Part shown: positions 25,497 to 34,196 of the stretch, in pieces | Numbering within the stretch: position 1 is the stretch's first letter | Layout of the letters: the number at the start of each line of letters is the position of its first letter | NCBI GenBank assembly: GCA_003343845.1 | Contig: QAKK01000004.1 | Span: 1 to 64,000, forward strand | Direction: 5' to 3' | Source: Oscillospiraceae bacterium | GTDB taxonomy: Bacteria > Bacillota > Clostridia > Oscillospirales > CAG-272 | Length of the DNA: 64,000 nt | Notes under the pieces: generated by a model | The model's input: the letters and a program-made list of their open reading frames with translations, nothing else | Told to the model about the DNA's origin: nothing | Database searches by the model: none | Made by a program: the position numbers and the translations under genes

Positions 25497-27470
25497 ATGA
25501 AACATAGCATCTGGGTCAAGATCATGGTGTGGGTACTGGTTGTCCTTATGGCGGGCAGCTGTGCGGTCCTTGCACTGCAATTACTGGTCGGCGCGGCTGA
25601 ACCGGCGCCCGAAGCACCCGACTACGTCACTGCCGGACTTATGTACGGCAGCGACGTGACCGTCGGTTTTGAGACGGTCAGCACCGTGGGCTTTTGCGTC
25701 TCGGCTGCCGACATCGACGCAGATGAACCTCTTACCGAACTCTATACGATCGAGAACAAGAAAATTTCCGTGGTGTGCGACGACAGTCTTTCAAAATCGG
25801 CGTACACCTATTCTATTTTGAAGGGGAACAAGAACTGCGCGATCGGCGGCTATCACCTCGAGGTTCACGAGAATTTTGACACCTTGGAGGATGCCGAGGA
25901 TATGCTCGACCGCATCCGCGCGGGGCTTGCGGATGAGGGCAGCGACATGCAGGCGTTCCTCGCTTATATCAACGGCGTGTACAAGGTGCGCCTCGGCAAT
26001 TTTGCCGCGCGCCCCGGTGTCGCCGAGCATGCGGCGACCATCCCGAAACTGAAGACCGAGATCACCATGGTTGCGGCGCTCCCGTCCGACACCGGCGTGT
26101 CGGTGGTCGATCCCGCGACCGACGAGATCCTGTTTGAATTTGACGACGGCGGCAGAACCGCACTGGCACTCACTGCGCTGCCGAAGAACGGCGAAAAACA
26201 GTATCTGCGCACCCCGGCAAAGCGCCTGTATGACGGCGCGTTTGTCTATTCGCGCTACAAGACCGCAGAGGTGGACGGCGTGCAGCTGGTCAATCTCCTG
26301 CCGCTTGAGGATTACATCGCGGGTGTTGTGCCCTATGAGATCAGCCCGACCTGGGACTATGAGGCGCTCCGCGCCTTTGCCATCACGGTGCGCAGCTATA
26401 CAACGCGCAACCGCCGCCGCCACCGGGACTATGGCTTTGACGTCTGCAACACGACGCATTGCCAGGTCTATCGCGGCATCGGCTCGGCAAACGATAATGT
26501 CTATGCGGCGGTCGCCGCAACCGAAGGCATGGTGCTGACCTATGAGGGGGCGATCGTCCCGGCGTACTATTCGTCCTCCACCGGCGGCTACACTGCGGGC
26601 GGCAACGATACCTGGGGTGGCAGTGAGGCGGCATACCTCACCCCGACCTACACGCCGTGGGAGCGCTACAGTGAATATGCAAACGGGCTCTGGTCGGTCG
26701 AGGTGGACGCTGCCGAGCTTGCCGCACATCTGCGCGGCAAGGGGTACACCGCGCTCACCGGGCGGCGCATCACCGATATTCAGATCAATTCCTTCTCGGG
26801 CGACAGTCCCTATGTCTATTCCATCACCTACACCGATTCGGACGGCAACAGCCTGACGATCAGCCGCTGCGACAAGGTGCGCACCAGCATCTCGAAGTAT
26901 GTCAACAGCGCAAACTTCGTGGTCGGGCGCGGCAGCGTGACCCGCAGCTATGAAAAGGTGGTCTCGATCAAGCCGGACAGTCCGCTCAGCTTCACGACGG
27001 GCGGCTATCTGCCGCTGACCGCTGCTGACGGTACGGCGGACGGCAGCTTTTCGGTGCTGACCGCCACGGAAAAGCAGACGGCGGCGGAATCCGCCCTTAC
27101 CGTGCTGACCGGCGACGGCGAGACGACCGTCGCGGCGGGGGATACCCGCGTGGCAACGGGGGACAGCCTTGTTTATGCAAGCATCGGGGGCACGCCCGGC
27201 GTCGTTCTCGAACAGGTCACCGAGACGCTGACCGCCGAGGACCCGGAGAACTTCATTTTCGCAGGCAAGGGCTGGGGACACGGCGTCGGCATCAGCCAGT
27301 ACGGCACAAAGGATCTCGCCGATGCGGGCGTGCCGGCCGAGCAGATCCTCGCGCTTTACTTCCCGAAAGCCACGCTCTGCGACTACCGCACCATGCAGCC
27401 GACAGACAGCACGACGCAGACGGACGATGCCGGTGACATGCCCACCGCCGACGGCGAGAGCGAAGAATAA
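25497..27470 (+). CDS. SpoIID/LytB-domain wall hydrolase, membrane-anchored
   Basis: A 657-residue protein with an N-terminal membrane anchor (about residues 8-30). A SPOR-like or unknown region spans about 35-240. The SpoIID domain follows: LPLEDYIAGVVPYEISPTW near 275, in which a Glu is the likely catalytic residue of a lytic transglycosylase, then AITVRSYTTRN, CQVYRG, YYSSSTGGYT, and near the end WGHGVGISQYGTKDLA. SpoIID cleaves stripped glycan strands during engulfment; paralogues of this longer type also occur in vegetative envelope roles. AAGGAGG fixes the start at 25497. Sporulation use is inference. Confidence 0.88.
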   Translation: MKHSIWVKIMVWVLVVLMAGSCAVLALQLLVGAAEPAPEAPDYVTAGLMYGSDVTVGFETVSTVGFCVSAADIDADEPLTELYTIENKKISVVCDDSLSKSAYTYSILKGNKNCAIGGYHLEVHENFDTLEDAEDMLDRIRAGLADEGSDMQAFLAYINGVYKVRLGNFAARPGVAEHAATIPKLKTEITMVAALPSDTGVSVVDPATDEILFEFDDGGRTALALTALPKNGEKQYLRTPAKRLYDGAFVYSRYKTAEVDGVQLVNLLPLEDYIAGVVPYEISPTWDYEALRAFAITVRSYTTRNRRRHRDYGFDVCNTTHCQVYRGIGSANDNVYAAVAATEGMVLTYEGAIVPAYYSSSTGGYTAGGNDTWGGSEAAYLTPTYTPWERYSEYANGLWSVEVDAAELAAHLRGKGYTALTGRRITDIQINSFSGDSPYVYSITYTDSDGNSLTISRCDKVRTSISKYVNSANFVVGRGSVTRSYEKVVSIKPDSPLSFTTGGYLPLTAADGTADGSFSVLTATEKQTAAESALTVLTGDGETTVAAGDTRVATGDSLVYASIGGTPGVVLEQVTETLTAEDPENFIFAGKGWGHGVGISQYGTKDLADAGVPAEQILALYFPKATLCDYRTMQPTDSTTQTDDAGDMPTADGESEE

Positions 27471-27473
27471 ACG

Positions 27474-27504
27474 AAAAATGCCACCCGCACGGGTGGCATT
27501 TTTG
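27474..27504. terminator. Bidirectional terminator
   Basis: AAAAATGCCACCC pairs with GGGTGGCATTTTT around GCAC, between the convergent SpoIID-like and phosphofructokinase genes. Confidence 0.92.
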
Positions 27505-27509
27505 TATGT

Positions 27510-28745
27510 TCAGATCTTGAAATGCACGGGCAGACCCGCCTCGGTGCGGTAACGCACCTCGCCCTCGATCAGTGGGCGGAGATAGTCGAGACACTTGTCG
27601 GTGACATTGTTGCCCGACGGCGTGATGAATTCGTCCGGCACGCGGCGCACCGCGTTGGCAACCTCGGCGACGTCTACGCTGCCGATTGTGATCTTGTACC
27701 CGGTCTTGCTGCGGATGAAGTTCATCATGTGCCCGCTCACGCCGCGCAGGGCGGCTTCCACGGCTTTCTTGCCGATGGCGACCGACTCGCGGATGTCCGC
27801 GCCGGACGCGATGTGCGAGGCGCAGCGCTGCGAGGTGTTGAATTCGACCGCGCGGGTCTTGCAGCCGAGCTCGGTGCGCAGGGCGGTGCAGAGACAGGTG
27901 CCCGTACCCGAGAGCTGTGTGTGCCCGAAGGCGTCGGTCTTCGCACCGGGCAGTCCTTCGCAGATGTAACGTTCGTCGGCGAGCCGCACGCCCTCCGAGA
28001 CCGCAATGACCACGTTGGGATGCGCCTTGAGCGCGGTGCGGACGTCCGAGAAAAAGGCGTCCATGTCAAACTCCCGCTCGGGGAGGTAGACAAAGTCAGG
28101 GGCGATGCCGCCCGACAGGCGGGGCAGGGCGGCGGCAGCCGTCAGCCAGCCTGCGTCGCGCCCCATGATCTCGGTGATCGTGACCGCCTTGGTCGTGTAG
28201 ACCGCGCAGTCGCAGAGGATCTCCTTGACCGAGGTGGCGACGTACTTTGCCGCCGAGCCGAAGCCCGGCGTGTGGTCGGTGTGCGTCAGGTCGTTGTCGA
28301 TGGTCTTTGGCACGCCGATGAGCCGCATCTCGTAGCCGATGCTCTCCGTGTAGTCGCGCAGCTTCTTGACCGTGTCCATTGAGTCGTTGCCGCCGATATA
28401 GAAGAAGTAGCGGATGTCGTACTTCTTGAACAGATCCACGATGAACTCAAAGGGCACGGGATTCTCCGCCGGGTCGGGCAGGCGCTTGCGGCAGGAGCCG
28501 AGCGCCGCGGCGGGCGTCCGCTCGAGGTCGCGCAGCCGCTGCTCGGTGGTGAAGATCTTGCCGAGATCGACCAGCCGCTCTTCGCAGAAGCCCTCGATGC
28601 CGTTGCGCATCCCGTAGAGCTTGCCGATGCTGCCTTTTTCAATGGCGGCAAGCGCCCCGCGGATCACGCCGGAGAGGGTCGCGTTGATCGCGGCGGTCGG
28701 ACCGCCGGACTGACCCACTACGGCGTTGCCGTACAGTTTCTCCAT
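27510..28745 (-). CDS. pfp: Diphosphate-dependent 6-phosphofructokinase
   Basis: A 411-residue glycolytic enzyme. Phosphate-donor choice can be read from two sites: GGNDS (118-122) has Asp where ATP enzymes have Gly, and PKTIDND (146-152) has Lys where they have Gly. Both are the PPi-dependent state, so the reaction is likely reversible and PPi-driven. Catalytic TIDND and the MGRDAGW substrate segment are intact. It is one of two - strand genes here. The frame stays open far upstream, across gap on the opposite strand, but the ATG at 28745 begins the conserved protein. Confidence 0.93.
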   Translation of the reverse strand: MEKLYGNAVVGQSGGPTAAINATLSGVIRGALAAIEKGSIGKLYGMRNGIEGFCEERLVDLGKIFTTEQRLRDLERTPAAALGSCRKRLPDPAENPVPFEFIVDLFKKYDIRYFFYIGGNDSMDTVKKLRDYTESIGYEMRLIGVPKTIDNDLTHTDHTPGFGSAAKYVATSVKEILCDCAVYTTKAVTITEIMGRDAGWLTAAAALPRLSGGIAPDFVYLPEREFDMDAFFSDVRTALKAHPNVVIAVSEGVRLADERYICEGLPGAKTDAFGHTQLSGTGTCLCTALRTELGCKTRAVEFNTSQRCASHIASGADIRESVAIGKKAVEAALRGVSGHMMNFIRSKTGYKITIGSVDVAEVANAVRRVPDEFITPSGNNVTDKCLDYLRPLIEGEVRYRTEAGLPVHFKI

Positions 28746-28782
28746 TTCCGAAAATCTCGCTTTCTTTTTTATTAACGGGACT

Positions 28783-28791
28783 ATTATAGCA
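28783..28791 (-). promoter_or_regulatory. Extended -10 promoter of the phosphofructokinase gene
   Basis: On the - strand TGCTATAAT reads 28791-28783, about 38 bases before the start codon; no clear -35. Confidence 0.65.
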
Positions 28792-28883
28792 CAGATTTTT
28801 GCGCGATTGGGGATGTTTTGAAAAATAATCCGCACTTTCCGGTACAAAAAACGGCTATGTGTGCATTCCGATTCTTGCAGTGC

Positions 28884-28912
28884 TTGCAAATTCCGTGACA
28901 ATGTGGTATGAT
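28884..28912 (+). promoter_or_regulatory. Promoter of the WecG/TagA glycosyltransferase gene
   Basis: TTGCAA (28884-28889), 17-base spacer, TATGAT (28907-28912). Confidence 0.8.
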
Positions 28913-28949
28913 AAATGCGGTTTATGAGCGTCTTAAACAGGAGCAAACG

Positions 28950-29705
28950 ATGACAAACAACTTTCAGAAGATCAATGTCCGCGGTGTGGATTTTGCCGCC
29001 GTGACACCGGATGAAGCGACGGCGATCTGCACGGCAATGTTGGATGGCGACCGCGTGTGCACCGTCTTCACCCCCAATGCCGAGATCGTGCAGCTCTGCG
29101 TGGAGCAGCCTGATTATTACGACCTTTACAACAGCGGCGACCTCGTTGTCCCGGACGGCGCAGGTGTCGTCAAGGCGGCGAAGATTCTCGGGCGACCGCT
29201 GCCCGGCAAGGTTGCGGGCGTGGAGCTCGGCGAGCGGATGCTGGCGGTCTGCGCCGCGCGCGGCGACGGCGTGTATTTTCTCGGCGCAAAGCCGGGCGTT
29301 GCCGAAGAGGCGGCAAAGCGTATGTGCGCGAAATACCCCGGTCTTTCGGTCGTCGGCACGCATGACGGCTACTTCAAAAAGAGCGGGGAAGAGAGCGATG
29401 CCGTGGTCGCCGCAATCAATGCAAGCGGCGCGAAGCTGCTGTTTGTCTGCCTCGGCGTGCCGGTGCAGGAGCGCTGGATCACCGACAATCGGGAGAAGCT
29501 CACCGCGGCGCGCGTCTGCATGTGCCTCGGCGGCAGCCTGGACGTGTACGCGGGCGTGGCGCAGCGCGCGCCGAAGTTCTTTGTCGATCATTCGCTCGAG
29601 TGGTTTTACCGCCTCATGAAGGAGCCGAAACGCATCGGACGCATGATGAAGCTGCCGAAGTTTCTCTTCGGCACCTATCTTGCAAAAATTCGGGGCAAGG
29701 CATAA
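28950..29705 (+). CDS. WecG/TagA/CpsF-family glycosyltransferase
   Basis: A 251-residue enzyme of the family that adds ManNAc or a related sugar to undecaprenyl-linked GlcNAc in teichoic-acid or capsule linkage-unit synthesis at the inner membrane face. Key TagA residues are present: Thr41 in FTPNAE and Asp69 in VPDGAG; the GVYFLGAKPGVAEEAA and CLGVPVQERWI segments also match. The C-terminal Lys/Arg-rich tail (EPKRIGRMMKLPKFLF) is the membrane-docking part. CAGGAGC before the ATG at 28950 decides the start. It is alone, between pfp and gap. Confidence 0.9.
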   Translation: MTNNFQKINVRGVDFAAVTPDEATAICTAMLDGDRVCTVFTPNAEIVQLCVEQPDYYDLYNSGDLVVPDGAGVVKAAKILGRPLPGKVAGVELGERMLAVCAARGDGVYFLGAKPGVAEEAAKRMCAKYPGLSVVGTHDGYFKKSGEESDAVVAAINASGAKLLFVCLGVPVQERWITDNREKLTAARVCMCLGGSLDVYAGVAQRAPKFFVDHSLEWFYRLMKEPKRIGRMMKLPKFLFGTYLAKIRGKA

Positions 29706-29745
29706 AAAAATTTCGTGAAATTTTGATAAATTTGCGTCAAACCTA

Positions 29746-29773
29746 TTGTATAATCCGAAATTTGTGGTAGAAT
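29746..29773 (+). promoter_or_regulatory. gap: Probable promoter of gap
   Basis: TTGTAT (29746-29751), 16-base spacer, TAGAAT (29768-29773) with TGG just before it. A TATAAT at 29749-29754 could be a second, upstream -10. Confidence 0.55.
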
Positions 29774-29843
29774 AGATAAGGAATGGAATGTTCCGTTCCG
29801 ACGAAAAGGTTTCAATATTTTTATATATCGGAGGATTTTCAAA

Positions 29844-30902
29844 ATGGCAGTTAAAGTTGCTATCAACGGCTTCGGTCGTATCGGTCGCCTTGCATTCAGA
29901 CAGATGTTCGGCGCAGAAGGCTATGAGGTCGTCGCAATCAACGATCTGACCAGCCCCAAGATGCTGGCTCACCTGCTCAAGTATGACACCGCACAGGGCA
30001 ACTATGTTGCACAGGGTCACACCGTAGAGTACAAGGATTCGGTTCTCGCTGAGGACGGCAAGACCGTTGTCACCCCCGGCTCCATCACCGTAGACGGCAA
30101 GGAGATCACGATCTATGCGATGCCCAAGGCAGCAGACCTTCCCTGGGGCGAACTCGGCGTTGACGTCGTTCTTGAGTGCACCGGCTTCTACTGCTCCAAG
30201 GAGAAGGCACAGGCACACATCGACGCAGGCGCAAAGAAGGTTGTTATCTCGGCTCCCGCAGGCAAGGATCTGCCCACGATCGTTTACAGCGTAAACGAGA
30301 AGACGCTGACGAAGGATGACAAGATCATCTCCGCAGCATCCTGCACCACCAACTGCCTCGCACCGATGGCAAAAGCGCTCAACGACTATGCACCCATTCA
30401 GAGCGGTATCATGACCACTGTTCATGCATACACCGGCGACCAGATGATTCTGGACGGCCCGCACAGAAAGGGTGACCTCCGCCGCGCTCGCGCAGGTGCG
30501 CAGAACATCGTTCCGAACTCCACCGGCGCTGCAAAGGCAATCGGTCTCGTTATCCCCGAGCTGAACGGCAAGCTGATCGGCTCTGCACAGCGCGTTCCGG
30601 TCTGCACCGGTTCGACCACCATTCTGGTTGCTGTTGTCAAGGGCAAGGACATCACCAAGGAGAGCATCAACGCCGCAATGAAGGCTGCTTCCTCCGAGTC
30701 CTTCGGCTACAACACCGACGAGATCGTTTCTTCCGACATCATCGGTATGCGTTACGGCTCGCTGTTTGATGCAACGCAGACCATGGTCGCCAAGATCGAC
30801 GACGATACCTATCAGGTACAGGTCGTTTCGTGGTACGACAACGAGAACTCCTACACCAGCCAGATGGTCAGAACCATCAAGTACTTCGCTGAAAGAGTAT
30901 AA
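29844..30902 (+). CDS. gap: Glyceraldehyde-3-phosphate dehydrogenase
   Basis: A 352-residue glycolytic NAD-dependent dehydrogenase. The Rossmann opening INGFGRIGR is at residues 7-15, the catalytic Cys167 lies in SAASCTTNCLAP, and the phosphate-binding and C-terminal WYDNENSYTSQM segments are intact. Codon choice is distinctly less GC-rich than the surrounding genes, as in the sugar-ABC ATPase, consistent with heavy translation. A GGAGGATT ribosome site, a 5' hairpin in the leader (about 29780-29799) and a strong UUCG-loop terminator frame it as a single-gene unit. Confidence 0.96.
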   Translation: MAVKVAINGFGRIGRLAFRQMFGAEGYEVVAINDLTSPKMLAHLLKYDTAQGNYVAQGHTVEYKDSVLAEDGKTVVTPGSITVDGKEITIYAMPKAADLPWGELGVDVVLECTGFYCSKEKAQAHIDAGAKKVVISAPAGKDLPTIVYSVNEKTLTKDDKIISAASCTTNCLAPMAKALNDYAPIQSGIMTTVHAYTGDQMILDGPHRKGDLRRARAGAQNIVPNSTGAAKAIGLVIPELNGKLIGSAQRVPVCTGSTTILVAVVKGKDITKESINAAMKAASSESFGYNTDEIVSSDIIGMRYGSLFDATQTMVAKIDDDTYQVQVVSWYDNENSYTSQMVRTIKYFAERV

Positions 30903-30912
30903 GTACACGTTT

Positions 30913-30945
30913 CCAAAAGGCGCACCTTCGGGTGCGCCTTTTTTG
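30913..30945 (+). terminator. Terminator of gap with TTCG loop
   Basis: AAAAGGCGCACC pairs with GGTGCGCCTTTT around the tetraloop TTCG, followed by T-run. Confidence 0.95.
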
Positions 30946-31065
30946 TCGGCTGCGGTTCGTTTCGCAGATCGGAACGCTTTGCGTTCCGATCGCCATGCTC
31001 CTTGCCGCTCCCTACAAAAATCGTCTGCATAAGACGGAAAATTTCCATTTATGCCGGATTTATGA

Positions 31066-31094
31066 TTGACAGACACGGCGCGGCGTGGTAAACT
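31066..31094 (+). promoter_or_regulatory. Promoter of the D-Ala-D-Ala carboxypeptidase gene
   Basis: TTGACA (31066-31071), 17-base spacer, TAAACT (31089-31094). Confidence 0.75.
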
Positions 31095-31123
31095 GTTCTT
31101 GTATCAAAAAGAGGGGAATACAG

Positions 31124-32026
31124 ATGCAACGATGGAACAGGGCACTTGCCGCTTTGGCATGTCTGCTCTTTTTTAATGCCTGCGGCGCACAGGATGCAGA
31201 GACTACCGCCGATGCAACAGCGACGACGCCTGCACCGTTGACATCGGCGACGGAGACGACGATCGAAACCGTCGCGCCGCCCGAAGAAACAACGGAAATG
31301 ACAGAGGAAACCACGATCGAAACCACGGCGGAAACTACCGCACAGACCATGCCGGAGACGACCGCCACGGCTGCCGCTACCGCGGGGACGACGGCGGCGA
31401 AGACGACCGTCTGGACCACCGAAGCGACGGCAGCCATGACCGCGCCGAGCGTGCGTGAGGGGGAATACCCGGAGGGAGAGACCGTGATCGAGAATATCGA
31501 CGGCTTCACCTATGTAAACGGCATTCTGATTGCCAACAAAACCTATCTGCTTCCCGCCGACTATGACCCCGGCAAGATCCTGCCCGAAGCGCAGACCGCC
31601 TTCGACGAGATGCGCGCGGCGGCAAAGGCGGAGGGGCTGACACTGAAGATCGTGTCCGGCTACCGTTCCTACACAAAGCAGGATAAGCTCTACCACAACT
31701 ATGCAGCGCGGGACGGCGCGGTGCTGGCGGATCGCTATTCCGCCCGCGCGGGCAGCTCCGAGCATCAGACCGGCTACGCCATGGACGTCAATTCCGTGCG
31801 GCAGAGTTTTGCCGACACGGCGGAGGGTAAGTGGCTGGCGGCGCACTGCGCGGAATACGGCTTCATTCTGCGCTATCCGAAGGACAAGGAAGCCGAGACC
31901 GGCTTTATGTACGAGCCGTGGCATATCCGCTATCTCGGCGTCGACCTGGCACAGAAGATCACCGACAGCGGTCTGTGCCTCGAAGAATATCTCGGCATCA
32001 CCTCCGCTTATGCGGAAGATCAGTAA
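31124..32026 (+). CDS. VanY-type D-alanyl-D-alanine carboxypeptidase lipoprotein
   Basis: A 300-residue zinc peptidase of the LD/DD-carboxypeptidase (M15B) family that trims peptidoglycan stem peptides. The lipoprotein signal ends in FNAC with Cys22-23 region as anchor. A long Thr/Glu/Ala-rich linker (about residues 28-105) holds the enzyme away from the membrane. The catalytic domain shows SGYRSY, SSEHQTGYAMDVN with zinc His and Asp, and EPWHIRY with the second His and general base. AGGGG precedes the ATG at 31124. Not linked to vancomycin-resistance genes here, so a wall-maintenance role is more likely. Confidence 0.88.
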   Translation: MQRWNRALAALACLLFFNACGAQDAETTADATATTPAPLTSATETTIETVAPPEETTEMTEETTIETTAETTAQTMPETTATAAATAGTTAAKTTVWTTEATAAMTAPSVREGEYPEGETVIENIDGFTYVNGILIANKTYLLPADYDPGKILPEAQTAFDEMRAAAKAEGLTLKIVSGYRSYTKQDKLYHNYAARDGAVLADRYSARAGSSEHQTGYAMDVNSVRQSFADTAEGKWLAAHCAEYGFILRYPKDKEAETGFMYEPWHIRYLGVDLAQKITDSGLCLEEYLGITSAYAEDQ

Positions 32027-32040
32027 ACACGGGGGACTCT

Positions 32041-33369
32041 ATGGAAAAGAAACATAAAAAATCGTTCGGCAGCCGATGGGGCTTTATTCTGGCGTCGGTC
32101 GGCTCTGCCGTCGGCATGGCAAACGTATGGGGATTCCCCAACAAAATGGGCACAAACGGCGGCGGCGCGTTTCTGCTGGTCTATCTGCTGTTTGTCGTCA
32201 TTTTCAGCTATGTCGGGCTGCCCGCGGAGTTTGCTATCGGGCGCCGCGCCGGCACCGGCACGCTCGGCGCATACGCCTATGCGTGGGGTACGCGCGGAAA
32301 AAAAACGGAGAAAGTCGGCGGCGTGCTTGGCTGGCTGCCGCTTGCCGGTTCGCTCTGCATCGCCATCGGCTATTCGGTCATCGTCGCCTATGTGCTGAAA
32401 GCGCTTGTGGATTCGCTCACAGGCACGCTGATGCACGCCGACACGGCGGAATGGTTTGCCTCCTTCTCGCAGACCGGCTTTTCGGTCGTGCCGTACCATG
32501 TGATCGTGGTCGTCGGTACGCTGCTCACGCTGTTTCTCGGCGCGCACAGCATCGAGAAGACCAACAAGGTCATGATGCCGCTGTTCTTCCTGATCTTTCT
32601 GATCCTTGCCGTGCGCGCGGCGTTCCTGCCCGGCTCGGACAAGGGCTACCTTTTCATGCTGATCCCGCGCTGGGAGGCGCTGAAAGACCCGGCGGTCTGG
32701 ATTTCTGCCATGGGGCAGGCGTTCTTCTCGCTCTCGGTCACCGGCAGCGGCATGATCGTCTACGGCGCGTACCTGGATAAGAAAGAAGATGTCGTCGGCG
32801 TTTCGCGGCACACGGCGCTGTTTGACACCATCGCGGCGCTGGTCGCGGCGCTTGTCATTATCCCTGCCTGCTTCTCCTACGGCGTGGATGTCGGTGCGGG
32901 TCCGGGGCTGCTGTTTATCACGCTGCCCGAGATCTTGCAGGATATTCCGCTCGGCCGCCTGTTTGCGGTCATTCTCTATCTCGCGATGATCTTCGCGGGC
33001 GTCAGCTCGCTGCAAAACATGTTTGAGGCGGTTGCCGAATCGCTGCTGCATCGCTTCCCGCGCCTGAACCGCTGGGTTGCACTCGGCATCATCTGCGCGA
33101 TCTGCCTCGGCTGCGGCATCGGCATGGAGGCGATCACCAAATGGGGACCGTGGATGGACCTTGTCTCCATCTACATTATCCCGATCGGCGCAACGCTGGG
33201 GGCGGTCACCTGGTTCTGGGTGATGAAGAAGGACGAGCTGCTGTCCGCTGTCGACGAAGGCAGCGCAAAGCATCGCGGCGGTCTGTGGTATGCCGTCGGC
33301 AGATATGTTTACGTGCCGCTTGCGATGATCCTCTGCGCCGTGGCGCTGATTCTCAAGATCGCATTCTGA
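32041..33369 (+). CDS. Sodium:neurotransmitter symporter (SNF/NSS) family transporter
   Basis: A 442-residue membrane protein with about 11-12 helices. The opening SRWGFILASVGSAVGMANVWGFPN is the family's unwound first helix carrying sodium and substrate contacts, and the later AFFSLSVTGSGMIVYGAYL and IFAGVSSLQNMFEAV match helices 6 and 8. Bacterial members take up amino acids or related amines with sodium. The exact substrate cannot be read. It starts 14 bases after the carboxypeptidase gene and likely shares its transcript. Confidence 0.92.
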   Translation: MEKKHKKSFGSRWGFILASVGSAVGMANVWGFPNKMGTNGGGAFLLVYLLFVVIFSYVGLPAEFAIGRRAGTGTLGAYAYAWGTRGKKTEKVGGVLGWLPLAGSLCIAIGYSVIVAYVLKALVDSLTGTLMHADTAEWFASFSQTGFSVVPYHVIVVVGTLLTLFLGAHSIEKTNKVMMPLFFLIFLILAVRAAFLPGSDKGYLFMLIPRWEALKDPAVWISAMGQAFFSLSVTGSGMIVYGAYLDKKEDVVGVSRHTALFDTIAALVAALVIIPACFSYGVDVGAGPGLLFITLPEILQDIPLGRLFAVILYLAMIFAGVSSLQNMFEAVAESLLHRFPRLNRWVALGIICAICLGCGIGMEAITKWGPWMDLVSIYIIPIGATLGAVTWFWVMKKDELLSAVDEGSAKHRGGLWYAVGRYVYVPLAMILCAVALILKIAF

Positions 33370-33375
33370 ATATAC

Positions 33376-33404
33376 AAAAAGGTTCGCCCGCAGCGAACCT
33401 TTTG
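33376..33404 (+). terminator. Rho-independent terminator
   Basis: AAAAGGTTCGC pairs with GCGAACCTTTT around CCGCA, seven bases after the symporter stop. Confidence 0.88.
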
Positions 33405-33464
33405 CTTTTGCGGTGCGAAGCGCGGTAAATCCGTGCAGATCGACAGGAATTTTGCGCTTATCTC

Positions 33465-33493
33465 TTGCGCTTTGCATAATATTTGCGTATAAT
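33465..33493 (+). promoter_or_regulatory. Promoter of the DUF5684-like gene
   Basis: TTGCGC (33465-33470), 17-base spacer, TATAAT (33488-33493). Confidence 0.8.
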
Positions 33494-33549
33494 GGAATCA
33501 AACACCGACAGCTTTCACACGATTTTTAGTTGTTAAAGGAGAGCATCTT

Positions 33550-34011
33550 ATGTTTGAGTTGTATGATTCCATCACTGCCGGTTTTGCGGGCGGCGTGCTG
33601 GCGGCTGCAAGCATTGTTTCTGTGCTTGTATCGATTGTGTCCTATGTGCTGATCGTGATCGGCTGGTGGAAGATTTTCACTAAGGCAGGCGAAGCCGGCT
33701 GGAAGTCGCTGATCCCGTTCTACAATGGGTACACCATCAGCAAAATCTGCTGGGAGACCAAGTATTTCTGGTTCACCCTCCTTGCCGCTGTCGCGGGCGG
33801 CATCTTCTCCGGCATCGGCGGCGTTATCGGCGGGCTGCTTTCCGGCATCTGCTCGATTGCGACGCTCGTGCTCTATGTCATGATGAACTACAGACTGTCG
33901 CGTTCGTTCGGCCATGGCGGCGGCTACACCTTGGGGCTGATCTTTATTCAGTGGCTGTTCGTGCTGATCCTCGGCTTCGGCAGCTCCGAGTATCAGGGCA
34001 AGGACGCATAA
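33550..34011 (+). CDS. Small membrane protein with a DUF5684-like domain
   Basis: A 153-residue protein with four hydrophobic segments. The stretch WWKIFTKAGEAGWKSLIPFYNGYTISKI is the hallmark of the DUF5684 group, membrane proteins of unknown function often found beside signal peptidases. A Gly-rich third segment and a C-terminal helix follow. AAAGGAGAG lies before the ATG. It is a single-gene unit between its own promoter and terminator. Confidence 0.78.
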   Translation: MFELYDSITAGFAGGVLAAASIVSVLVSIVSYVLIVIGWWKIFTKAGEAGWKSLIPFYNGYTISKICWETKYFWFTLLAAVAGGIFSGIGGVIGGLLSGICSIATLVLYVMMNYRLSRSFGHGGGYTLGLIFIQWLFVLILGFGSSEYQGKDA

Positions 34012-34047
34012 ATTCATTCTTCAGAGCGCTGTCGGTCGGCACTTGTG

Positions 34048-34083
34048 AAAAACCGCGCACGGACATCCCGTGCGCGGTTTTTA
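34048..34083 (+). terminator. Rho-independent terminator
   Basis: A perfect 15-bp stem (34048-34062 with 34068-34082) around ACATC. Confidence 0.92.
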
Positions 34084-34117
34084 TACGGTTATGAACCGGA
34101 ATTGTTGAGTGTGCCTG

Positions 34118-34145
34118 TTGACTTTGCGCCGCGAATCGGTATAAT
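34118..34145 (+). promoter_or_regulatory. Promoter of the fhs-guaB unit
   Basis: TTGACT (34118-34123), 16-base spacer, TATAAT (34140-34145). Confidence 0.8.
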
Positions 34146-34196
34146 ATATATAATAAAATATCGTAACAAGCATTTTTAAGGCTGAACGGAGAGAAA

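Noticed and set aside
27510..31076. A 1188-codon - strand frame extending upstream of the phosphofructokinase through the glycosyltransferase and gap genes
   Set aside because: The conserved enzyme begins at 28745 with its own promoter. The rest is antisense to two certain genes and reads as Cys/Arg-rich nonsense.
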